NCBI GenBank assembly: GCA_965226755.1
Contig: CBDDDT010000003.1
Coordinates: 2,666,001-2,730,000, forward strand
Reading direction: 5' to 3'
Source: Bog-113 sp965226755
Lineage (GTDB): Bacteria > Acidobacteriota > Terriglobia > Bryobacterales > Bryobacteraceae
DNA length: 64,000 nt
Each line of letters begins with the position of its first letter. Positions within the stretch are counted from its first letter, which is position 1. The notes below the pieces were generated by a model. That model saw only the letters and a list, made by a program, of their open reading frames with translations, was not told where the DNA came from and made no database searches. Below, in pieces: positions 16,518 through 24,098 of the stretch. The translations under genes were made by a program, and so were the position numbers.

Positions 16518-16883
16518 CTAGGGGTGAGTCTCGCCGCGATCGAAAGCCGCCCGCAGGCGCTTCGGCGCGATCAGCCGCCAGGCCGCACGTATCGCATGAC
16601 TCAGTTCCTCCGCGCTGACCTGCCCCAGTTCTACGCCGACCCACCCGCGCACGCCGACATAGGGCGGCCGGAAGAACTTCTCCGGCGCTGTCCGGATCAG
16701 GAGTTCCTGCTCTCCGGGCGCGGCCGGAATCCAAATTGCGATGCGGCCATCCCCGTGGTGATTATTCGCCGACATCGCGAATGTCTTTCCGTGCACAAAC
16801 CAACAGGGCTCGCCGTGCGAGAGCTTTTCAGTGACGTCCGGAAGCCGAACGCACAGAGTTCGTACTTCGTTCAAACTGCTCAT
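16518..16883 (-). CDS. MmcQ/YjbR family protein
   Basis: A 121-residue single-domain protein. Typical elements are L-P-D-V-T-E-K-L-S-H-G-E-P-C-W-F, a K-T-F-A-M strand, R-P-P-Y-V-G-V-R-G-W-V-G-V near the middle and an A-W-R-L-I-A-P-K helix at the end. YjbR-like proteins adopt a DNA-binding-like double-wing fold, but their cellular role is unclear. It is divergent from the fucosidase gene with 19 bases between starts, and is not obviously part of the neighbouring XRE operon. Confidence 0.82.
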   Translation of the reverse strand: MSSLNEVRTLCVRLPDVTEKLSHGEPCWFVHGKTFAMSANNHHGDGRIAIWIPAAPGEQELLIRTAPEKFFRPPYVGVRGWVGVELGQVSAEELSHAIRAAWRLIAPKRLRAAFDRGETHP

Positions 16884-16902
16884 TTGATATCCTCAACCGG
16901 AA

Positions 16903-18678
16903 ATGCGCCCCCGAATCCTGGCCGGCCTGCTGCTGGCCGCTCCCGCCCTGTTGGTCCCGGCCGTGCTCGCCCCGGCTCTGTTTTCGCAGACTTCGCAGCC
17001 GCCGCTCGACGGCGCCGCGCGCACGCAATGGTTCCGCGATGCGAAGTTCGGCATGTTCATTCATTGGGGCGTCTACTCCGTCATCGGCCGCCAGGAGTGG
17101 GCCCGCAACATATTCCACATCCCGCAAGCCGAGTACGACACGTACATCCCCGGTTTCAATCCGGTCAACTTCGACCCTAACGCCTGGGTCGATCTCGCGC
17201 AGAACGCGGGCGCGCGCTACATGGTGATCACCTCCAAGCATCATGACGGCTTCTCCATTTTCCGCAGCACGGTGAGCGATTACGACATCAGGCTCACGCC
17301 ATACCCCAATGATCCGCTCAAGATGCTGGCCGACGCCGCGAAAGCGAAGGGCATGCGTCTGGGCTTCTATCACTCCATCATGGATTGGCACAACCCGGAC
17401 TATCGTCCTAAGCGCGATTGGGAATCGAGCGATCCCAAAGAAGGAGGCGATCTCCCCCGTTACATCGATTTCATGGAAGCGCAGCTTAAGGAGCTGCTGA
17501 CGCGTTACGGCGATGTCGCCGTCTTCTGGTTCGACGGCGAATGGGAGCACTCCACCACCGAGATGCGGTCCAACGAAGTCTATGACATGATCCGCAAGCT
17601 TCAGCCCAACACCCTCATCAACGACCGTCTCTTCAAGCGCGAGCCCGGCAACAAAGCCGACTATGGAACGCCCGAGCAATACGTTCCCGCCACCGGCCTC
17701 ACCGATCCGAGCGGCAAGCCCATCCTCTGGGAATCCTGCGTCACCATCGACCCGTCGAGCTGGGGCTACAACCGCTACGGGACCGAGTTTCGCACCAACC
17801 GCGACCTGATCCGGATGCTGATCGAGGTGGTGAGCAAAGGCGGCAACTTACTGCTGAACGTGGGCCCCCGTCCGGATGGGACGATTCAGCCCGAATTCGT
17901 CTCGCGCCTGAACGCCATGGGCGCGTGGATGAAGGTCAACAACGAAGCTATCTACGCGACGACCGCGAGCCCTTTCACCACCCTGCCTTTCTTCGGCCGC
18001 GCCACGCAAAAAGGCGACACCCTTTATCTGCACGTCTACCAGTGGCCGCTCGACCGCAAGCTCCGCGTCCCGGCGCTGCGCAACCAGGTTGTCGCCGCGC
18101 ATCTGCTCGCCAACCCGTCTGCGGCGCTGCCGGTTTCCCGCGAAAACGGCGACGTGGTGGTGTCGCTTCCAGTCAAAGCTCCGGACGATATCGCCTCGGT
18201 GGTCGCGCTCAAGCTCGACGGACCGCCGCGCGTGGGCGAGTTTCGCATCGCTCCGGACGCCTCCGGCAATCTGGCGCTGAAAGCCGAAGCCATTTCGATC
18301 GACACCACATTCGAACAGCGCGCGAAACTGGAAAATGCGCTCAATCACGTCTTCCTCACCAGTTGGTCAAAGCCGCAGGATGTGCCCTACTGGAACATTG
18401 CCGTTCCCCAGGCGGGGAAGTACCGCGTGGCCATCAGCTACGCCGCCGTCAAGCCTGCCATGGGCGCGGAATACACGATCTTCGACGGCGCCGCCGCGCT
18501 AACAGGGAAAGTGGCCAAGGCCGAAGGCGAGTGGGTATTCAGCAAATTATCCGTGGGTGAACTTGCTCTGCCCGCGGGACCATCCACTTTGAAAATCAAG
18601 ATCGCCGGCAAAGACGGCCAGGACGTGATGCAGTTGGAACGCGTCACTTTGCAGCGGATCGCGGACGCGCGCCCTTGA
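16903..18678 (+). CDS. Alpha-L-fucosidase, GH29
   Basis: A 591-residue exported glycoside hydrolase. The signal peptide (residues 1-29) is rich in leucine and alanine. The GH29 barrel shows K-F-G-M-F-I-H-W-G-V-Y-S-V, the H-H-D-G-F motif, and F-W-F-D-G-E-W, whose D211 is the expected catalytic nucleophile. G-G-N-L-L-L-N-V-G-P-R-P-D-G follows. A C-terminal beta-rich part (about residues 370-590) probably includes a carbohydrate-binding module. It would release L-fucose from plant or microbial polysaccharide outside the cytoplasm. No other polysaccharide genes are adjacent. Confidence 0.92.
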   Translation: MRPRILAGLLLAAPALLVPAVLAPALFSQTSQPPLDGAARTQWFRDAKFGMFIHWGVYSVIGRQEWARNIFHIPQAEYDTYIPGFNPVNFDPNAWVDLAQNAGARYMVITSKHHDGFSIFRSTVSDYDIRLTPYPNDPLKMLADAAKAKGMRLGFYHSIMDWHNPDYRPKRDWESSDPKEGGDLPRYIDFMEAQLKELLTRYGDVAVFWFDGEWEHSTTEMRSNEVYDMIRKLQPNTLINDRLFKREPGNKADYGTPEQYVPATGLTDPSGKPILWESCVTIDPSSWGYNRYGTEFRTNRDLIRMLIEVVSKGGNLLLNVGPRPDGTIQPEFVSRLNAMGAWMKVNNEAIYATTASPFTTLPFFGRATQKGDTLYLHVYQWPLDRKLRVPALRNQVVAAHLLANPSAALPVSRENGDVVVSLPVKAPDDIASVVALKLDGPPRVGEFRIAPDASGNLALKAEAISIDTTFEQRAKLENALNHVFLTSWSKPQDVPYWNIAVPQAGKYRVAISYAAVKPAMGAEYTIFDGAAALTGKVAKAEGEWVFSKLSVGELALPAGPSTLKIKIAGKDGQDVMQLERVTLQRIADARP

Positions 18679-19025
18679 TGTCCCCGCGGCGATTCTACCG
18701 CGCGCCTACCAAGTCCGCGGTCGCGATCATGCGCTTTGGCGCGGGTCCTACGAACGTGAACGGGCGCAGGTCACCAGCGTCAACTGATCGCTTTTGCCGT
18801 TTCGGATCAGTTCCGTCTCGCTGACGTTTCCCCGTCGTCGCGGCGGCCGGGGATCCGATCCCAGATCAGAATTTACATTCGTAATCAGTGACAAATGCCG
18901 CTCAATCCGATATAGTTTTTGAGCGCGGGCCGGGGGAGAGCTATGATCCCCGTTGGCCGTTAGCGTACGTGTTACAATTCTCGATCCGAACGATTTTGGT
19001 TCGTCTAGTCCCAAGAGGAGCATTA
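18679..19025. other. Intergenic region before a secreted protein gene
   Basis: These 347 bases contain no convincing gene. A GGGGAGAGCTATGATCCCC hairpin lies about 18934-18952, and a TACAAT-like box follows near 18973 without a well-spaced -35. AGGAG at 19016-19020 is the ribosome-binding site of the next gene. No terminator for the fucosidase gene was seen. Confidence 0.45.
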
Positions 19026-20108
19026 ATGAAAAGATGTTTCACACGGCTGCTTTCGTCGGCAGCCACGTTAACGACTTTGGCGGGTTTGTCTACCGTCGCC
19101 TTCGCACAGCAGGAGATGGAGCCGTACAACACTGGAAAGCCCATGTATACCGTGCTGCCTGCCAAGCCGGGTCCATTTGTCTCACCAGCGGCGTCGCTCC
19201 AAACCTGGAACGGCAGCTTCACCTACAAGTCTAAGAAGTACACCTACAACATGGTTGGCCTGGATCCGACCACCGGATCCTCATCCACGATCACGGTGCC
19301 GATCATCCCGATCAAGATCATCATCACCAGCAAAGGCAAGCAAGTCACCTTCGACCCTTCCACCAAGCTGCCGAACGGAAATACGGTGACCCAGAACGTG
19401 GTCGCCTCACCGATTTACGATTCGACCACCACCTATGTGCAGGGCGGCGTGGACGTCGGAACGACGCAGTACGAAGACGCATACCAGCGCGCCAACTTCT
19501 GGAACATCGTTTCCAAGAACCCGGGCTATCACATTCTGCTGAACCCGACCGTTCTGGCTGAGCAGACCATCACCGTTCCCACCAGCGACGGCAGCGTAGG
19601 CAAGCCCTTTGGCATCAGCGTAGGCGAAGTGGATCTCAACTACCTGGACACCAAGTTCCAGGCCCTGATCAAAACTCTCGGAATTACTCCTGACCAATTC
19701 CCTGTATTCCTGCTCAGCAACGTGTATCTAACCAGCGGCGGCTGCTGCATTGGCGGATATCACAGCGCCGTGGGAGCTCAGTCATATACCGAGGCGAGCT
19801 ACATCACGACCGCCGGACAGTTCGCCCAGGATGTTTCCGCTCTCTCGCATGAGACCGGCGAATGGATCGACGATCCGCTGGTGGCCAGCCCGAACGGCAA
19901 CCAGACGCCTTGCGGCATTCTTGAAGTCGGCGACCCGCTGGAAGGCGGAGCCAACTATGGCGGGTATCCTTACACGCTGAACGGGTTCACCTACAACCTG
20001 CAGGATCTGGTCACGCTGCCTTACTTCGGCGCTCCGAAGGCCACTTCCGTCAATGACTACTTCACGTTCCAGGGTCAGAAGCTGACCGTTTGCTCGAACG
20101 GATCCTAG
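19026..20108 (+). CDS. Secreted protein with an HExxE-like motif, unknown function
   Basis: A 360-residue exported protein with a 26-residue signal peptide ending A-F-A-Q. The start at 19026 has AGGAG five bases upstream; the longer open frame before it is not used. The central region contains G-G-C-C-I-G-G-Y-H-S-A-V-G. Downstream is A-L-S-H-E-T-G-E-W-I-D-D-P, where H and E residues could form a metal-binding or peptidase-like site. It resembles large secreted hypotheticals of Acidobacteriota. Protease activity is only a possibility. A strong terminator follows, so it is monocistronic. Confidence 0.6.
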   Translation: MKRCFTRLLSSAATLTTLAGLSTVAFAQQEMEPYNTGKPMYTVLPAKPGPFVSPAASLQTWNGSFTYKSKKYTYNMVGLDPTTGSSSTITVPIIPIKIIITSKGKQVTFDPSTKLPNGNTVTQNVVASPIYDSTTTYVQGGVDVGTTQYEDAYQRANFWNIVSKNPGYHILLNPTVLAEQTITVPTSDGSVGKPFGISVGEVDLNYLDTKFQALIKTLGITPDQFPVFLLSNVYLTSGGCCIGGYHSAVGAQSYTEASYITTAGQFAQDVSALSHETGEWIDDPLVASPNGNQTPCGILEVGDPLEGGANYGGYPYTLNGFTYNLQDLVTLPYFGAPKATSVNDYFTFQGQKLTVCSNGS

Positions 20109-20128
20109 TCGAAAATCGGCTGAGAAAC

Positions 20129-20155
20129 GGCCCGCTCCGGCGGGCCTTTTTTTTT
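20129..20155 (+). terminator. Strong intrinsic terminator
   Basis: A seven-base-pair GC stem (GGCCCGC/GCGGGCC) with a TCCG tetraloop is followed by nine T. It ends the secreted protein gene at 19026-20108 and faces the 3' end of the molybdoenzyme operon. Confidence 0.92.
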
Positions 20156-20170
20156 GGATTCAACTACCCG

Positions 20171-22402
20171 CTAAATCAGCTTGTCCGGCGTGACCGGCAA
20201 TTCCCGCACGCGCCGGCCCGTCGCGTGAAACACCGCGTTCACGATCGCCGCCGTCGCCCCGGTCACCCCGATCTCACCGATTCCCTTCACCCCCATCGGG
20301 TTCACATGAACGTCCGTCTCCGGCACCATGATCACCTCAATATCCGGCACATCCAGATTCACCGGAACCAGGTACTCCGCCAGATTGGCGTTCACGATTC
20401 GCCCACGGTTGGGATCGGCGATCGTATCTTCCAGCATCGCCATCGAGATGCCCCAGACCATGCCGCCCATAAATTGCGACCGCGCCGTCTTCTCGTTGAG
20501 GATGCGGCCCGCGGCGAATGCCCCGACCATGCGCGTGACTCGCGCCTGGCCCAGATCCGCATCCACCCGCACCTCGGCGAACTGCGCGCCGAAAGCGTAC
20601 ATGGAATACTCATCCTTTTCCGCGCCGGGCTGCGCTTCTCCGTGCGCCTCAACCGATTCCTTTCCCTGCCGTTTCAGCAAGGCCGCCAGAGACTCCCGCT
20701 TGGCGGGGTTGCCGCGCAGCACGAGAAATCCATCCTCGATCGACACGTCACCCGCGCCCACGCCGCTCAACGGAGAGGATGCGTCGGTGATCGCCATCTG
20801 CACCAGCTTCTCGCGCAACGCCTGAGCCGCGGCAAACACGGACGATCCGGTGCTCGCGGCCGTCTGCGATCCGCCCGATACGGGAGTTTCCGGAAAGCGG
20901 GTGTCGCCTAGCCGGAACGTCACCTGCGAGGGCCGTAAGCCCAATCCGTCCGCGGCCACCTGAGTCATGATCGTATAGGTTCCGGTGCCCAGGTCCTGCG
21001 TTCCCGCCTCCACCAGAGCCGATCCGTCCTGCCGCAAGGTCGCCATCGCGGACGATTTGCTGCGCCGCGTCGGATAGACCGCTGTCGCCATGCCCCAACC
21101 GATAAGCGAGTTGCCGTCGCGCGTGGCCCGCACCGCTGGATTCCGCTGCGACCAGCCAAACCGCTCCGCTCCCGCGCGGTAACACTCGCGCAGCGACTTG
21201 CTTGACCACGGCTTGCCCTTTTCAGGATCCTGCTCCGCGTAGTTCCTGAGCCGCAGTTCCAAGGGATCAATCTTCAGTTCATAGGCAAGTTCGTCCATCG
21301 CCGCTTCGAGCCCATAGGTGCCGGGCGCTTCGCCTGGCGCGCGCATGAACGACGGCGTGCCCATGTCCAGTTTCACCAGGCGATGGGAGGTCGTATTGTT
21401 GGGAACCTGATACAGCATCCGCGCCGTGAGGCTGGAGCTTTCCACGAATTCGTCGAAGCTGGAGGTCTGCGTCACGGTGTCATGACGCAGGGCCGTGAGC
21501 GTTCCATCCTTTTTCCCGCCGGCCGACACCGATTGGCGCGTGCGCCCGCGGAAACCCACCATCCCGAACATCTGCTCGCGCTTCACCACCAGCTTCACCG
21601 GCCGGCTGACCTGTTTGGCCGCCATGGCCGCGAGGATCACGTGCGACCACGCGGGCCCCTTGCTTCCGAAACCGCCGCCCAGAAACGGCGACACGATTCG
21701 CACGTCGTCCGGCTGCAATCCGAGAAGTTCCGCCACGCGCTTGCGGTCTGAGAACACGCCCTGCGTCGCGTCGTAAAGCGTCAGTTTGCCGCCGTTCCAT
21801 ACCGCGATGGTGGCGTGCGGCTCCATCGGATTATGGGTCTCGGCAGGCGTTATATATAGGTTGTCGATCCGCCCGGCCGCCTGGTCCATGCCGCGCTGAA
21901 TGTCGCCACGGCTCGAATCCGCCGGGTCGCCCGCGCCGCCGACCTTCTTGGGGTCGTAAGCCTTGGCCAAGCCCCGTTCGAGCACCACGTTGAACGGCTC
22001 AGCCGCATAGCTGACCTCGACCAGCTCGGCTCCGTGAGTGGCCTGTTCCAACGTCTCCGCCACGACGAGGCCGATCGGCTGATTGCTGTAGTAAACCCGA
22101 TCGTCCTGAAGAACCTGCACCTTCCGCGATGTAGGCGCCTTGTTGCCGCCGGAGGACTCAGCCGGCAGCCGGGGCGCGTTCATCGGCGTCATCACCGCAA
22201 GCACACCGGGCGACTGCTCCGCGGCTTTCGTGTTCATTCCCGTCACGCGTCCGCGCGCGATGGTGCTCATAATCAGGACGGCGTGCGTCACGTTCGGGAC
22301 CGGATGCTCAGCGGCGTAGAGCGCCTGCCCGGTCACCTTCAGGCGGCCATCCACGCGGTCGAGCGGCTTTCCGATGGACGCCTCCCCATTTGTCATAGGC
22401 AT
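20171..22402 (-). CDS. Molybdenum hydroxylase large subunit, PaoC/YagR-like
   Basis: A 743-residue xanthine-oxidase-family catalytic subunit that binds the molybdenum cofactor. It has an N-terminal R-V-D-G-R-L-K-V-T-G-Q-A-L-Y-A, then G-G-G-F-G-S-K-G. Near the C-terminus G-V-K-G-I-G-E-I-G-V-T-G carries the catalytic base glutamate. The two adjacent genes supply FAD and iron-sulfur subunits, giving the PaoABC (YagTSR) arrangement known from periplasmic aldehyde oxidoreductases. Exact substrate is unknown; aldehydes or N-heterocycles are the usual ones. It starts three bases after the FAD-subunit stop. Confidence 0.9.
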   Translation of the reverse strand: MPMTNGEASIGKPLDRVDGRLKVTGQALYAAEHPVPNVTHAVLIMSTIARGRVTGMNTKAAEQSPGVLAVMTPMNAPRLPAESSGGNKAPTSRKVQVLQDDRVYYSNQPIGLVVAETLEQATHGAELVEVSYAAEPFNVVLERGLAKAYDPKKVGGAGDPADSSRGDIQRGMDQAAGRIDNLYITPAETHNPMEPHATIAVWNGGKLTLYDATQGVFSDRKRVAELLGLQPDDVRIVSPFLGGGFGSKGPAWSHVILAAMAAKQVSRPVKLVVKREQMFGMVGFRGRTRQSVSAGGKKDGTLTALRHDTVTQTSSFDEFVESSSLTARMLYQVPNNTTSHRLVKLDMGTPSFMRAPGEAPGTYGLEAAMDELAYELKIDPLELRLRNYAEQDPEKGKPWSSKSLRECYRAGAERFGWSQRNPAVRATRDGNSLIGWGMATAVYPTRRSKSSAMATLRQDGSALVEAGTQDLGTGTYTIMTQVAADGLGLRPSQVTFRLGDTRFPETPVSGGSQTAASTGSSVFAAAQALREKLVQMAITDASSPLSGVGAGDVSIEDGFLVLRGNPAKRESLAALLKRQGKESVEAHGEAQPGAEKDEYSMYAFGAQFAEVRVDADLGQARVTRMVGAFAAGRILNEKTARSQFMGGMVWGISMAMLEDTIADPNRGRIVNANLAEYLVPVNLDVPDIEVIMVPETDVHVNPMGVKGIGEIGVTGATAAIVNAVFHATGRRVRELPVTPDKLI

Positions 22403-22405
22403 GTG

Positions 22406-23395
22406 TTAGCTCCGGGCCTCCGCCATCTGGAGCGCCCGCACGACGGACCTCCTGGTCAGCTCTACCTTAAACCCGTTGAACGCCAGCGGCTGCGCGCCCG
22501 CCAACAACGCTGTGGCCGCATCGCGGTACGCATCCGCCCCCGCGGGCTTGCCGACCAGCAGCTGCTCCGCCGCGGGAACCCGCCACGGCTTAGGCGCCAC
22601 GCCGCCCGCGGCGATCCGCGCCTGACGCACCACGCCGTTCTCGACATGCAGCACGGCCGCCACCGACACCAGCGCGAACGCATACGAACTGCGATCCCGA
22701 ACCTTCAGGTAAGCGCTGCGCCGGGCCGCCGGCATCGCGGGCAGATCGATCGACGTGATCAACTCGCCGTGTTTGAGGTTGGTGTCGATCTGCGGAGCGT
22801 CGCCCGGCAGCCGGTGAAACTCCGCCATCGGAATCTGCCGGCCGCCTTGCGGACCCTGCACCCGCACCACCGCTTCGAGCGCCGCCAAGGCCACCGCCAT
22901 GTCGCTCGGATGCGTGGCGATGCAACGATCGCTCGCTCCCAGGATGGCGTGCATCCGGTTGAAGCCGTTCAGGGCCGCGCATCCCGAGCCCGGCGCCCGC
23001 TTGTTGCACTCCGTAAATCCCACGTCGTAGAAGTAGTAGCAACGGGTGCGCTGCAGCAAATTGCCGCCCGCCGTCGCCATGTTGCGCAACTGCCCGGAAG
23101 CGCCGGACGCCAACGCCTCGCTCAGCACCGGATAGCGCTCCCGGATCAGCGCGTGATTCGCCATGTCGCTGTTACGAGCCAAAGCTCCGATCCGCACTCC
23201 GCCGCCGGGCAGTTCCTCGATCCGGTCCAAGTCGAGCCGGCTGATATCGACCAGCCGCTCAGGCCGCTCCACGCCGTATTTCATCAGGTCGACCAAGTTT
23301 GTGCCGCCGCCGATGAACCGGGCGTTCGGATCCGCGCTGACCTGTTGAATGGCGCTCTGGGCATCCGCCGCGCGCGCGTAAACGAACGGCTTCAT
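22406..23395 (-). CDS. Molybdenum hydroxylase FAD subunit, PaoB/YagS-like
   Basis: A 329-residue FAD-binding subunit with F-I-G-G-G-T-N-L-V-D-L-M-K near the N-terminus. Four cysteines (C119, C130, C139, C158) lie in T-R-C-Y-Y-F-Y-D, F-T-E-C-N-K-R, G-S-G-C-A and S-D-R-C-I-A. This is the pattern of the extra [4Fe-4S] cluster found in PaoB but not in classical xanthine dehydrogenases. The start at 23395 follows a stop/start overlap with the iron-sulfur subunit gene; a longer frame to 23458 exists but lies inside that gene. Confidence 0.9.
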   Translation of the reverse strand: MKPFVYARAADAQSAIQQVSADPNARFIGGGTNLVDLMKYGVERPERLVDISRLDLDRIEELPGGGVRIGALARNSDMANHALIRERYPVLSEALASGASGQLRNMATAGGNLLQRTRCYYFYDVGFTECNKRAPGSGCAALNGFNRMHAILGASDRCIATHPSDMAVALAALEAVVRVQGPQGGRQIPMAEFHRLPGDAPQIDTNLKHGELITSIDLPAMPAARRSAYLKVRDRSSYAFALVSVAAVLHVENGVVRQARIAAGGVAPKPWRVPAAEQLLVGKPAGADAYRDAATALLAGAQPLAFNGFKVELTRRSVVRALQMAEARS

Positions 23396-24030
23396 GCCCG
23401 TCCTCCGGCGCTGTATACCGCTCGCACGGCGCGCACGATATTCGGGTAAGCCCCGCACCGGCAGATGTTGCCGCTCATGCGCTCCCGGATCTCGTTATCG
23501 GTCAACTCGACCTTGGCCGTCTGACGTACATCCGGAGTGACCGCGCTCACGCTCCCCGCGGCCACTTCAGACAGCATGCCCACCGCCGAGCAGATCTGGC
23601 CGGGCGTGCAGTAGCCGCATTGGAAACCGTCATTCTCAATGAACGCGGCCTGCATGGGGTGAAGCTGGGCGTCGTGCGCTAGGCCCTCGACGGTGGTGAT
23701 CTCGTCGCCTTCGTGCATGATGGCCAGCGCGAGGCACGAATTGGCACGCCGCCCGTTGATCAGCACCGTGCACGCGCCGCACTGGCCGTGATCGCAGCCC
23801 TTCTTGGTTCCGGTAAGCTGCAGGCGTTCGCGTAAAGCGTCGAGCAGCGTGACGCGCGGCTCGATTTCGACCGGAAGAGCCCGCCCGTTAACCCGTAGCG
23901 TGATGGTCCGTACAGATGCCTCCGGCGCCCGGGCCTGCGTACTCTGGCCGCGGAGATCCCCCACGGCAATCGCCGCGCCGCCCGCCACAGTAGTCCCGAC
24001 AAAGACCCGCCGGGTCAGTTCGTCATCCAT
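23392..24030 (-). CDS. Molybdenum hydroxylase 2Fe-2S subunit with Tat signal, PaoA/YagT-like
   Basis: A 212-residue iron-sulfur subunit. The N-terminus T-R-R-V-F-V-G plus an alanine/glycine stretch is a twin-arginine signal, implying that the folded three-subunit enzyme is exported. The plant-type cluster cysteines are C79, C84, C87 and C99 (G-C-D-H-G-Q-C-G-A-C). The second cluster uses C138, C141, C189 and C191. It is first in the operon and would carry its partners through the Tat system. No maturation gene of the PaoD type is adjacent; see the pair at 47.3-49.1 kb. Confidence 0.92.
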   Translation of the reverse strand: MDDELTRRVFVGTTVAGGAAIAVGDLRGQSTQARAPEASVRTITLRVNGRALPVEIEPRVTLLDALRERLQLTGTKKGCDHGQCGACTVLINGRRANSCLALAIMHEGDEITTVEGLAHDAQLHPMQAAFIENDGFQCGYCTPGQICSAVGMLSEVAAGSVSAVTPDVRQTAKVELTDNEIRERMSGNICRCGAYPNIVRAVRAVYSAGGRA

Positions 24031-24098
24031 GCCTGCTCCTTCGCAACAAAATCACAGCAGACGGAATGCCGTTCGCGCCCGGACCGCAGCGAACAACG

